Program-made: the position numbers and the translations under genes
In this document: positions 1 to 7,241 of the stretch, piece by piece
How the letters are laid out: every line of letters starts with the position of its first letter
Position numbering within the stretch: the first letter of the stretch is position 1
Source: FEN-727 sp036508635
Lineage (GTDB): Bacteria; Actinomycetota; Geothermincolia; Fen-727; Anoxymicrobiaceae
Reading direction: 5' to 3'
NCBI GenBank assembly: GCA_036508635.1
Contig: DATCGY010000116.1
Span: forward strand, 1 to 16,047
DNA length: 16,047 nucleotides
The notes under the pieces: generated by a model
Told to the model about the DNA's origin: nothing
The model's database searches: none
Seen by the model: only the letters and a program-made list of their open reading frames with translations

Positions 1-423
1 GACTATGATACAGGACCTGGACACCCGACTGATTTCCCGCAATGACTGCCGGTAATCTTCTTCCGGGATGTGCTCGATTACCTCGGAGGCTATCACGGCG
101 TCCCAACTTTCGTCCTCGAATGGCAGTTCGGATACGGAGCCCAGCGTTGCCGGCCCCCGTACGCCCTTGAGACCGGATTCACTTAAGTCCAGTCCCATTG
201 TCTCCCGCCCGGTCCCGGTGACCATGTTTATTATCAAGCCGTCACCACACCCCACCTCGAGCACTGAGTTTGAGTCCTCGGGAATAAGCGAGGCGATGAT
301 CGAAGCCCTCTCGACCTCCCGCTCGAGCAACATGCCACCGCAGGCTTCCCAGTAGCGGTCGGAGTACTCACGGGCTCTCGACGCGCCGTTTTCTTCACCC
401 GCCTCCATCATCTTTCCCGACAT
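1..423 (-). CDS. Class I SAM-dependent methyltransferase, partial (C-terminus outside window)
   Basis: The frame is open from ATG at 423 to the window edge, giving the first 141 residues; the C-terminal part is missing. The Rossmann SAM-binding motif is 'VLEVGCGDG' (residues 54-62), followed by an acidic residue at the end of strand 2 ('GLDLS', 77-81) and the post-motif 'VIASEVIEHIP' (110-120). This is the arrangement of the Methyltransf_11/25-type small-molecule methyltransferases often found in glycan clusters. The start is preceded by a purine-rich GGGGG run about 8 bases upstream; ATG at 411 or 408 is also possible. It is the last gene visible in the minus-strand block and lies 144 bases after the TIM-barrel gene. 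The gap holds no clear terminator, so it may be co-transcribed. The substrate is unknown; sugar or lipid-linked glycan methylation is inferred from context only. Confidence 0.85.
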   Translation of the reverse strand, partial: MSGKMMEAGEENGASRAREYSDRYWEACGGMLLEREVERASIIASLIPEDSNSVLEVGCGDGLIINMVTGTGRETMGLDLSESGLKGVRGPATLGSVSELPFEDESWDAVIASEVIEHIPEEDYRQSLREISRVSRSCIIV

Positions 424-567
424 CTCCCCATATCCCCCTCGTAATATCGTGAATCAACCATGCTCAGGTCCGATATCACGCTTCAAGCACCGAATGGCGT
501 GAACACGACGTTGCCAGGTCGCGCCGCATTCGCGGAATAACTCACCTCTTCCCGCGTATCTTTGTCT

Positions 568-1470
568 TCACAGGCCCAGGCCTTCTTTCTCCTTGAACAC
601 GGTCCCGTTTATCAGGGAAAAGGTCTCGCGTGCATGGTCGACAGTCGACACGCCCACGACTACGGACGGAACATTGCCGAGCGAGTCGATATATTCGTAC
701 GCGGACCTCGGGTCCAGGTAGCCGGCGGCAAGCGTGCTCATCGCGACAACGTCGGCATAGCCGCTATCAAGGGCGCGCTCACACGCCTCGCGCGAAGGGT
801 TCATCTGGAAGCCCGCCTTGTTGAACGTGGTCATGACGAGCGGCCTCTCCATCCCCCACCGCTGAAATGACTCGACCAGGAGTGGAAAGTTCATGGTGAC
901 GAACCCGGGTCGTACGCCGTACCTGGAGCGAACGTGCCGGTCGAAGAACTCGAGTTGCTCGCGAGCCTCGAGCGCCAGGGCGAGGTCAACGAACGCGTCG
1001 TGCAGGAAAACCGCCCTTGTCTCAAAACCTTTGAAGTTGAGCATCTCGATGTCAATGAACGCACCGAGAAGCCGTGTAAGGTCCCTCGTCGCGACGCCGA
1101 GGCTTCCCTGGACGGCAATGCTCGCCTTGGTCTTCAGGGGCGCGGACAGGATAATCTCCTTGATCATGCCGGTCATGCCGACCGCGTTCATCCTTCGCAC
1201 GTAGCCCTGCGCGAACGGGATGAGCGGGTATAGCCCCAGGCCGTCAGCGAGGCCGTCGGCCTTGAGGTAAGCGAGGATGTCCCTCGCCTTCGGGTGGCTC
1301 GAGAGCATCATGCCTCGCACGCCGGACTCGAGGCAAAACCTGATCAGCTCTCCGACCTTTTCCATCTGGCCGAAGCGCTCGACGCGGACACGGGCCGCCT
1401 CCTGGCTCAGGTGGCTTACACCTATGAACTGGTTATGGCCGAGGATTATCGGATCGAGATGGTCAGTCAT
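568..1470 (-). CDS. Putative TIM-barrel protein with aldo/keto-reductase-like C-terminus
   Basis: The protein has 300 residues. I do not recognise a precise family. It opens with 'IILGHNQFIGVSHLSQ' and has alternating strand/helix character. It ends with 'VVAMSTLAAGYL' and 'VPSVVVGVSTVDHARETF', which resembles the last two strands of aldo/keto reductases, where a similar 'VVVGVS' segment helps hold the cofactor phosphate. The usual AKR Asp-Tyr-Lys-His tetrad is not obvious, so catalysis is unproven. The frame stays open upstream to 1704, but that stretch overlaps the oxidoreductase. ATG at 1470 follows GGGGAT by 4 bases and sits one base after the TAG of the upstream gene, so the two are probably translationally coupled. 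That tight pairing with a Gfo/Idh oxidoreductase suggests a shared pathway, perhaps sugar oxidation or reduction or ring rearrangement. This is inference. Confidence 0.7.
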   Translation of the reverse strand: MTDHLDPIILGHNQFIGVSHLSQEAARVRVERFGQMEKVGELIRFCLESGVRGMMLSSHPKARDILAYLKADGLADGLGLYPLIPFAQGYVRRMNAVGMTGMIKEIILSAPLKTKASIAVQGSLGVATRDLTRLLGAFIDIEMLNFKGFETRAVFLHDAFVDLALALEAREQLEFFDRHVRSRYGVRPGFVTMNFPLLVESFQRWGMERPLVMTTFNKAGFQMNPSREACERALDSGYADVVAMSTLAAGYLDPRSAYEYIDSLGNVPSVVVGVSTVDHARETFSLINGTVFKEKEGLGL

Positions 1471-1471
1471 G

Positions 1472-2506
1472 CTATCCCCTGCCCGCCGGGGCGACGGTGC
1501 ACCCCGTGCGCGCCGACTCATACATGGCATCCGTAACAAGCTGGACCCTGTATCCATATCCGACATCAAGATCGGGCGAGCGCCCGGCCTTGAGACACTC
1601 GACGAAGAGGGCGTCTTCCCTGGTATATTCGGCGCCGCCGACGCATACGGGGACTCCCTCGAAGAGGTCCTGCTTGTACAGCAGTGTGTAACGCTCATCG
1701 ACATCGTCGAACGTCTTGACGAAATCCTCTGTCACGGTGAGCATGCCGCGTTCGCACTGGACAGTTACCTCTATCTCTGGCAGACGGAAGCCACGCATGC
1801 TCCAGGAGGCGTCCAGCGGCCCGGCGAGGCCGCTCGCGAACGTGAGGTACGCATGAACGAAGTCCTCCACCTCGCTCGAATAGTGCGCCTTCGTTGCGCA
1901 CGTGACGGCCTCGACGTCGCCGAAAAACCATATGAGTACGTCGACCAGGTGCGTAGCGAGTATGTTGAGCACCCCGCCACCGCTCGATTCCTTCTTGTAG
2001 CGCCACCCCGATCCCTGGGAAAAGAGCTGCGAGACGTACATGTGCGACGTGACGTAGATCGGTTTTCCGAGCTGTCCCGAGTCGAGCACTTCTTTCGCCT
2101 TACGGAACGTTTCCAAGAAGTGCTTGCAGTAGCCCACCATCGTGACGGTCCCACGCTCGGAAGCCTCGCGCACCAGTGCCTTACACTCATCAGCGCTCAA
2201 GCCCAGGGGTTTCTCCACGAAGAAACCGATGTCACGCTCGGCGCATTCGCTCGCGATCGAGACGTGCAGCGCCGTGGGCGAGGTGATAAATACGGCGTCG
2301 AGGTGCTCGCGATCGAGCATCGCGCGGTAGTCGCTATAGATGTTGACGTCACCTATGACGGTTCCAAGCCCCTTCCTCATCAGGGACTGTTTCTCTGCCA
2401 CGGCCCGCACGGCCACGCCGTCGAGCGCGTTGAGGATCGCAAGATGAGCGATACCCATCTTTCCAAGGCCGACTATACCGACGGAAGCTTCTTTGTGTGT
2501 TTCCAT
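1472..2506 (-). CDS. Gfo/Idh/MocA family NAD(P)-dependent oxidoreductase
   Basis: The protein has 344 residues, a usual length for the family. The dinucleotide-binding loop 'GLGKMG' (13-18) lies right after the first strand, 'TSPTALH' (75-81) follows strand 4, and the family signature 'EKP' is at 98-100, where Lys normally serves in catalysis. The second domain carries 'GGGVLNILATHLVDVLIWF', the Gly-rich strand with the His/Asp region expected of the substrate pocket. Members oxidise or reduce a hydroxyl or keto group of a sugar or nucleotide sugar. In surface-glycan clusters they commonly make 3-keto or uronate-derived sugars, so this one probably acts on a nucleotide sugar in the cytoplasm. 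The start chosen is ATG 2506, preceded by GAGAAGAG and 17 bases after the previous stop; an in-frame ATG at 2548 would overlap the upstream gene and has no ribosome site. The next gene begins one base after its TAG. Confidence 0.9.
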   Translation of the reverse strand: METHKEASVGIVGLGKMGIAHLAILNALDGVAVRAVAEKQSLMRKGLGTVIGDVNIYSDYRAMLDREHLDAVFITSPTALHVSIASECAERDIGFFVEKPLGLSADECKALVREASERGTVTMVGYCKHFLETFRKAKEVLDSGQLGKPIYVTSHMYVSQLFSQGSGWRYKKESSGGGVLNILATHLVDVLIWFFGDVEAVTCATKAHYSSEVEDFVHAYLTFASGLAGPLDASWSMRGFRLPEIEVTVQCERGMLTVTEDFVKTFDDVDERYTLLYKQDLFEGVPVCVGGAEYTREDALFVECLKAGRSPDLDVGYGYRVQLVTDAMYESARTGCTVAPAGRG

Positions 2507-2523
2507 ATGGCTCTTCTCTGCGT

Positions 2524-3336
2524 CTAGAAGAATACGGGTTTGGTGCATAAGTATATGCTAGATGAGGGATTCAGTGCGTATTTGCGTACCGCGTCCGGGC
2601 CGAGTTCGGCTGCATAATCCTCACGCGTGACGATGAAACCTGCGCTCTCCAGCCTCTCCTGGAAGTCGCGACCGTAGACCCTTACATGGTCGGTTTTACC
2701 GTACGCCTTCAGGCGCTCGGCCCCCGAGCTCGTCTCGACCTCGTAAGTGGTTTCGCGGCCCGCATCCACTGGCACGCTGATGATCGCCCAGCCCCCGGGC
2801 TTCAGGATACGCAGCACCTCGGAGACGGCGCGCGTCTCGTCCTGGACGTGCTCGAGCACGTGCACGCACAGGATGACATCGAACTCCTCGCTGTCGCACG
2901 GGACGTCGGTGATATCCGCTTTGAGGTCGGCGAGTGGCGAGCGGAGGTCCACGGTCACGTACGTCATCCTGGGCAGGCGGCCGAAGATCCGCCGGAACCA
3001 GAACTCGGGAGCGAAGTGCAGAACCTTGAGTTCGTCCGTGAAGAACCCCGTTTTCTGCTCGAGAAAGAGCCAGATCAGGCGATGCCGCTCGAATGACCTG
3101 CACCGCGGGCACATCGAGTTGGGTCTCTTGACCGCCCCGTACGCCTTGAAGCGCCGGAAACGCCCTCCGCAACACGGGCACGTCAGGGCATTGCCTCTGT
3201 ACAACAATGCATTGAGCCTGCCGTAGGCCGTGAGTAACAGGGGGATAAGTCGGGCCGGCACGATTCGCTTGACAAGCCCGGAAATCCCGTTGACAAGCTT
3301 GTGAGCGCTTCTCGTCGTGTATCCGCCATCTGTCAT
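2524..3336 (-). CDS. SAM-dependent methyltransferase with N-terminal Cys4 zinc ribbon
   Basis: The protein has 270 residues. An N-terminal basic, hydrophobic helix region (about 14-45) is followed by paired CxxC motifs: Cys53/Cys56 ('CPCC') and Cys76/Cys79 ('CPRC'), a likely zinc ribbon leading into 'SFERHRLIWLFL'. The methyltransferase core has 'VLHFAPE' (105-111) in place of the classical GxGxG loop. From memory, this is the normal form in this zinc-ribbon subfamily. The later motifs 'FDVILCVHVLEHV' and 'ILKPGGWAIISVP' are intact. The frame is open up to 3447, but ATG 3336 has a GGAGG site 9 bases upstream and starts just before the conserved part. It lies 50 bases after the GT2 stop and 17 bases before the oxidoreductase start, so it is probably in one operon with both. 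The acceptor is unknown; glycan or glycolipid methylation is inferred. Confidence 0.88.
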   Translation of the reverse strand: MTDGGYTTRSAHKLVNGISGLVKRIVPARLIPLLLTAYGRLNALLYRGNALTCPCCGGRFRRFKAYGAVKRPNSMCPRCRSFERHRLIWLFLEQKTGFFTDELKVLHFAPEFWFRRIFGRLPRMTYVTVDLRSPLADLKADITDVPCDSEEFDVILCVHVLEHVQDETRAVSEVLRILKPGGWAIISVPVDAGRETTYEVETSSGAERLKAYGKTDHVRVYGRDFQERLESAGFIVTREDYAAELGPDAVRKYALNPSSSIYLCTKPVFF

Positions 3337-3386
3337 CGCAGGGAACCTCCGACGTTGTGCTCCACGGGGCGTATCACCGGTCCCAC

Positions 3387-4358
3387 TTACAGCTCCGAGA
3401 CGGTGTCCTCGAGCCTGGGCGCCTTGAGCTCCCGCTCCATCTTCCACCTCGCTGCGAGGGTGAGAGGCAGGTTGAGGATATTGATGAAGTAGCCGTGGTT
3501 CAGCGGGACCGCCTGCTCCCAGGGCTCGATCATGGCGAGCCAGCGCTCTTCCATCGGCAAAGCACGCTCGAGCAGGAAACGCCAGGAGTAGTTCTTGAGC
3601 ATAAACCGGATACGGTTCCTGTGATAGAGATAGTAATAACGCTTCGTGAACTTGCCGACGGTAGTCGACTCGTCGTGAACAACGCGAGCGCCGGGAATGT
3701 ACACGACTCGGTAGCCCAACCTGCGAATCCTGAGGCAGAGATCGGTCTCCTCGAAGTACGCCGGGTAGTAGCCCGGATCGAGCTTGCCCGCGCGCATAAG
3801 AACGTCACGCCTGATGGCCAGGGCGGCGCCGGTCACGTACGCGCACTCCCATGGTGTATCGTACTTGCCGTCATCGGGCTCGTCCACGCCGTAGTGCATG
3901 GTCAGCCCGTTGTCCCTGATATAACCGCCCGCGTGCTGTATCGTCACCCGGTCCGGGTAGAGAACTTTACAACCCACGATACCCACCATCCGATCATCCA
4001 GCGCCGTGACAAGCTTCTCAAGTGCATCCGGCCACAGCTCCGTATCGGGATTGAGCATCAACAGCACTTGACCATGGGAAAGCGAGAACCCGAGGTTGTT
4101 AGCCCTTGCAAACCCGCTGTTACGCCCGGTCTCGCTCACAAGGCACTTCAGTCCGGCCTCCGCAGCGCATTTCCTGGCGAGCAGCGGCGAACCATCCGTC
4201 GAGCCGTTGTCCACGAAAACCAGCTCAAGCGGACGGTAGTTCAGCGATGCGATCGAAGAAACGCAGCGGCTGATATGCTCGGCCGAGTTGAACAACACGA
4301 CTATGATCGACACCAGCGGGCGGTCGCCCGGACCAGCTCCTCCGTCCACAGCGCTCAA
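3387..4358 (-). CDS. GT2 family glycosyltransferase (rhamnosyltransferase-like)
   Basis: The protein has 323 residues with a GT-A fold. The strand-1 region 'VSIIVVLFN' (16-24) is followed by 'VDNGSTDGS' (49-57). The metal- and nucleotide-binding motif is 'NPDTEL' (103-108), the form of DxD seen in WbbL/rhamnosyltransferase-like members. The catalytic-base region is 'FEETDLCLRIRRLG' with Glu203 and Asp206. The C-terminus has a basic, aromatic stretch around 'KRYYYLYHRNRIRFM' and a hydrophobic segment that may touch the membrane. It would transfer a sugar from a nucleotide donor to a growing lipid-linked glycan on the cytoplasmic face. The start is TTG with AGGGGG 5 bases upstream; no ATG is available nearby. 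It is the first gene after the terminator at 4453-4485, so it probably has its own promoter and leads the operon running down to position 1. Confidence 0.92.
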   Translation of the reverse strand: MSAVDGGAGPGDRPLVSIIVVLFNSAEHISRCVSSIASLNYRPLELVFVDNGSTDGSPLLARKCAAEAGLKCLVSETGRNSGFARANNLGFSLSHGQVLLMLNPDTELWPDALEKLVTALDDRMVGIVGCKVLYPDRVTIQHAGGYIRDNGLTMHYGVDEPDDGKYDTPWECAYVTGAALAIRRDVLMRAGKLDPGYYPAYFEETDLCLRIRRLGYRVVYIPGARVVHDESTTVGKFTKRYYYLYHRNRIRFMLKNYSWRFLLERALPMEERWLAMIEPWEQAVPLNHGYFINILNLPLTLAARWKMERELKAPRLEDTVSEL

Positions 4359-4414
4359 TGTTCCCCCTGTAGATATATCCGACCGCGGACGCGGTATAGA
4401 TGGTTACCGGAAAC

Positions 4415-4423
4415 ATTATCACA
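4415..4423 (-). promoter_or_regulatory. Possible extended -10 promoter for the GT2-led operon
   Basis: On the minus strand the sequence reads TGT then GATAAT, an extended -10 shape (TGn plus five of six -10 bases). It lies about 57 bases before the TTG start and downstream of the terminator at 4453-4485. No good -35 box is seen 17 bases upstream. A small hairpin (ACCGC/GCGGT, 4382-4395) falls in the predicted leader. The call rests mainly on the need for a new promoter after the terminator. Confidence 0.3.
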
Positions 4424-4452
4424 AGTGGACGGGCCGGTCGCTCGGCATGCGG

Positions 4453-4485
4453 AAAAAAAGAGCCGGGCCTGGAGAGACCCGGCTC
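4453..4485 (-). terminator. Intrinsic (rho-independent) terminator of the glycoside hydrolase gene
   Basis: An 8-bp perfect stem, GAGCCGGG/CCCGGCTC (4460-4467 with 4478-4485), has a 10-base loop and is followed on the minus strand by seven T residues (4459 down to 4453). It begins 25 bases after the TGA of the hydrolase gene. This is the clearest terminator in the window. It separates the hydrolase transcript from the GT2-methyltransferase-oxidoreductase operon. Confidence 0.9.
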
Positions 4486-4510
4486 AATATTCAGGTTGCT
4501 GGAACGAAGA

Positions 4511-6967
4511 TCAGGGCGCCTTGAAGGTGCTCGGCTTGTTGCCGTAATTCGGCAACCGGGCCTGCCATTTCTTGTACTCGTTCCAGGCGGGCATCGCGTT
4601 GCCGTTGTGATCGTAAAGGCCGTTGAACGCCTGATCCCATGACTGAAGCGGGTCCACGTCCTCGAAGATCCATATCTTCCTGCAACCGGCGCCCCAAAGC
4701 CCTCCGACCCCGACCTCCCCGATAGCTTTTCGCTGCCCTTCGCGTGAGAACTCGGCCCTGCCGGCGTGTGGCCAGCCTATCTCGGTGACCACGACCTCCT
4801 TGCCGCCGTAGCCGTTCTTGGCGCAGATGTTCACCACGTTCTGGTAGTACCAGGCCCAGTACTCGGGATAATCGTACGGGTGGACGGCGATGCCGTCACA
4901 GATCGTCGCCATGCTCAGCGAGTTGTTGACCCCAACGGTGGTGCGGCTCTTGGGAGGCAGGCCCACGGACTGCTGCTGGGTCGTGCCGTCGGGGAACATG
5001 TAGGTGATTGTCGCGGTGTCTGACTTGTTCGTCGGGTTCATGAGGGTGGCCCACTCCTCAAATCCCTCGCGAGTGGTACCCTCGGCGAAGTACCAGGTCT
5101 TGCTCCCACCCTGGCACCCGAGCTCGACGTCGCCGCCTGTTATCTTCATGTGATAGTCGAAGTACATCGGGCGCTCGGCGATTATCGGCTGGCTCGAGTT
5201 GAGCTGCACGGAGACATCCTTGTTGTTCCCTATCTCGCTGTTCACGAGGATTGTCTCGCGGGAGTGTGCGCCAACGGTCTTGCTGCCCGCCTGCGTTCCT
5301 CCACCCGGGTACATATAGGTGATTCCGACGTTAGCCGGAGCGTCTCCGGGGTTCATGATTGAGATCCACTCCTCGAAGGCACCGTCGGTGGAGTTGTTAC
5401 GGGTCGTGCCTTCGGCGAAGAGCCACGAGGTCTGCGGCTGGGGGGCACCAACCTGGGTATCGCCGCCCGGCCACGCTCCGTGGTAAAGGAAGTACATCGG
5501 GCGCTCGGCGATTATCGGGACGTTCGATACCACTTTTGCCGAGACATCCTTGTTGGGCCCGACAACGGCGTTCACGTTCACCGTCTGGCGCGAAGTCTTG
5601 GACATATAGAGCTTCTGTACCCGCGTTTGGCCACCCTTGAACATATACGTTATGGTCACGTTCGTGGCCGACGAACTGGGGTTCATGAGGCTTATCCACT
5701 CCTCGAACCCGGGCTGGGTCGCGCCCTCGGCCATGTACCACTGGGTCTGCGGCGAGGCCACGCCCGAGCCGATGGAGCCCCCTGTCCACTTACCGTGGTA
5801 CTTGAAGTACATCGGGCGCTCGACCACGACCGGTTGGGCCGCGTCGATACGGGCCGAAACGTCCCTGTTCGCTCCGACGGCCTCGTTGACGTTGACGGTA
5901 AAGCGCGAGTTGGCTTTCATGGTGAAGTACTGCTGCTGGGTCGCGCCCCCGGGGAACATGTAGGTGATGTTGACGCCGGTATCGACCTTGTTCGGGTTCT
6001 GGACGCAGATCCACTCCTCGAATCCGCTGTAGGTAGCCCCCTCGGCGAGGTACCAGCGCTTGAGTGGCTTCGTCGTTCCCAACTCGGTGGTGCCGTCGGG
6101 CCACTGGCCGTGGTAGTTGAAGTACATGGGGCGCTCGGCGACTATGTTCTGCCCGGAGGTGATCTTCATGGAGACGTCCTGGTTGCCTCCGGCGAGCAGC
6201 GTCTCGTAGTTCTTGAAGTCATTCGCGGAGCGGGTAATGCCGTTCATCATGGAGCCCGAGGCCACGTATGCGTCGGGCTGGACCGACTTGACGCCCTGGT
6301 ACCCGGCGCGGAGCAAACCCATGTAGGTGAAGTCACAGTAGCTCGCGTAGTAGACGACTCCGCCCGCCGCCGGCGGAGCGTCGAGGTCCCAGCCGGGCTC
6401 CTGCCAGATCTGGTAGTAGTCGACGACTTTCTTGTAGCGATTCGCGACCGACCTGCAGTAGTTGTACCAGTTCTTGATGTCCTTGGGTGGGCCTGTCCAC
6501 CGAAGCTTTCCGAGCTCACGGTTCTGCGCCCACGACGGGACCGGGCCGGTCAGGGTGAGCAGTATGCTGTTGACCCCCAGGCTCAGGGTGCTGTTGATCT
6601 CGGCGTCGAGCGAGCTCCAGTCGGGTTTGCCCTTCCTGCGCTCGACCTGGCTCCAGTTTGCGAACAGGCGCACGTTGCGCACGCTCGACCACTGGGAGGA
6701 CGGGTATTTCACCTTGAGGTTGCTCGTGACGCTCTCACTGAACAACCCCAGGATAGTCCTGTCGGCGGCCGCTTTACCGGTGAAGTCCCCGGCGAGCGCG
6801 CTGCGGACCCCTATCGCCGAGCCGAGCTTCGAGCTTCCGCCTCCGGGCGTGCCCTGGGTGAAGCATAGCGCCAGGATCAATAGCCCTACACCGGCGGCGA
6901 GGCCGGCTATGATCTTCCATCTCCTGCTGATCTTGCCAGACGACATCGGAACGCTCACATCCTTCAT
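4511..6967 (-). CDS. Membrane-anchored clan-A glycoside hydrolase (GH39-like) with four exported repeats inserted in the barrel
   Basis: The protein has 818 residues. Basic residues and one hydrophobic helix (about 19-36) act as a signal peptide or anchor; Cys35 is not in a good lipobox (LALC). Residues about 60-261 form the first part of a TIM barrel, with 'VRLFANWSQVE', 'SILLTLTGPVPSWA', and the acid/base segment 'YYQIWQEPGW' with Glu190, then 'DAYVASGSMM'. Residues 262-685 are four tandem repeats. The barrel resumes at 'CDGIAVHPYDYPEYW' and contains the likely nucleophile Glu729 in 'VVVTEIGWP', then 'KIWIFEDVDP'. This order (NEP-like Glu on strand 4, HPY on strand 6, TE on strand 7) is that of clan GH-A, closest by eye to GH39. 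Asn before the acid/base is replaced by Gln189. ATG 6967 is chosen: AAGGG lies 6 bases upstream and the hydrophobic helix follows; the open frame to 7090 encodes nothing recognisable. It probably cleaves or remodels the exported polysaccharide outside the membrane, like PslG (inference). It has its own terminator. Confidence 0.85.
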   Translation of the reverse strand: MKDVSVPMSSGKISRRWKIIAGLAAGVGLLILALCFTQGTPGGGSSKLGSAIGVRSALAGDFTGKAAADRTILGLFSESVTSNLKVKYPSSQWSSVRNVRLFANWSQVERRKGKPDWSSLDAEINSTLSLGVNSILLTLTGPVPSWAQNRELGKLRWTGPPKDIKNWYNYCRSVANRYKKVVDYYQIWQEPGWDLDAPPAAGGVVYYASYCDFTYMGLLRAGYQGVKSVQPDAYVASGSMMNGITRSANDFKNYETLLAGGNQDVSMKITSGQNIVAERPMYFNYHGQWPDGTTELGTTKPLKRWYLAEGATYSGFEEWICVQNPNKVDTGVNITYMFPGGATQQQYFTMKANSRFTVNVNEAVGANRDVSARIDAAQPVVVERPMYFKYHGKWTGGSIGSGVASPQTQWYMAEGATQPGFEEWISLMNPSSSATNVTITYMFKGGQTRVQKLYMSKTSRQTVNVNAVVGPNKDVSAKVVSNVPIIAERPMYFLYHGAWPGGDTQVGAPQPQTSWLFAEGTTRNNSTDGAFEEWISIMNPGDAPANVGITYMYPGGGTQAGSKTVGAHSRETILVNSEIGNNKDVSVQLNSSQPIIAERPMYFDYHMKITGGDVELGCQGGSKTWYFAEGTTREGFEEWATLMNPTNKSDTATITYMFPDGTTQQQSVGLPPKSRTTVGVNNSLSMATICDGIAVHPYDYPEYWAWYYQNVVNICAKNGYGGKEVVVTEIGWPHAGRAEFSREGQRKAIGEVGVGGLWGAGCRKIWIFEDVDPLQSWDQAFNGLYDHNGNAMPAWNEYKKWQARLPNYGNKPSTFKAP
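4913..6184 (-). repeat. Array of four ~105-residue tandem repeats inside the hydrolase
   Basis: Units in protein order are 5870-6184 (residues 262-366), 5555-5869 (367-471), 5225-5554 (472-581) and 4913-5224 (582-685). Each starts 'NxDVS', then 'ERPMYFxYH', a Gly/Thr turn, 'WYxAEGxT', 'FEEW', 'NP', 'ITYMxPGG' or a near variant, and ends 'SRxTxxVN'. Unit 3 has a five-residue insertion before 'FEEW'. Unit 4 has lost the 'HGxWPGG' turn ('YHMKITGG'). The pattern looks like an all-beta sandwich or propeller-like adhesion module. Similar repeats are known to me from exported actinobacterial proteins, where some are labelled DUF5719-like; I cannot confirm the family name here. Confidence 0.9.
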
Positions 6968-6980
6968 TCTTGCCCTTCTA

Positions 6981-7035
6981 CCCCGTCCTGACGTTGATGA
7001 CGGGGGACATGCGGGCCTAAAGCTCGTGTACCCCC
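6981..7035 (-). promoter_or_regulatory. Two mutually exclusive hairpins in the hydrolase 5' leader
   Basis: Stem B pairs 6981-6987 with 6999-7005 (CCCCGTC/GACGGGG, 7 bp, 11-base loop) and ends 13 bases before the ATG, next to the ribosome site. Stem A pairs 7002-7009 with 7027-7035 (8 bp with one bulged base, 17-base loop). Both use 7002-7005, so they cannot form together. This is the layout of a leader switch, but in GC-rich DNA it can arise by chance. No known riboswitch core was recognised. The rest of the gap (7036-7241) is AT-richer, looks non-coding and should hold the promoter; I see no firm -35/-10 pair. Confidence 0.3.
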
Positions 7036-7241
7036 GACAGCATCGTCTCTTTGACGCTATGACGCGCGCCGGGGATCTTAACCACAGCACGCTATCCGCT
7101 TTCTTTGAATTGAACTTTCATGCTTATGTTAGCCTTACAACGTTTTTTGACCTTCCCCGGGGCCGATATCTTAACCTGGGTCAGGGTCTTTGGATTATTT
7201 ATGGTTGCGATAAGCAAGGAATGCTCGCTGACGAAAGTGGC

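Noticed and set aside
424..567. Possible promoter or terminator between the TIM-barrel gene and the partial methyltransferase
   Set aside because: Only a 4-bp CCGC/GCGG hairpin and a loose CGTGA/TCACG inverted repeat are present; no convincing -35/-10 pair or T-tailed stem was found.
1277..2527. A 416-codon open frame on the plus strand opposite the oxidoreductase
   Set aside because: It is antisense to a clear Gfo/Idh gene; its protein is low-complexity in Arg/His/Val with no recognisable domain and is explained by GC-rich codon bias.
5480..6868. A 462-codon open frame on the plus strand opposite the hydrolase
   Set aside because: Its apparent internal repetition simply mirrors the four repeats of the real minus-strand gene.
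7075..7176. Direct repeat of ATCTTAACC at 7075-7083 and 7168-7176 in the leader of the hydrolase
   Set aside because: Only nine bases match, with 93-base spacing; this is too weak to call an operator.
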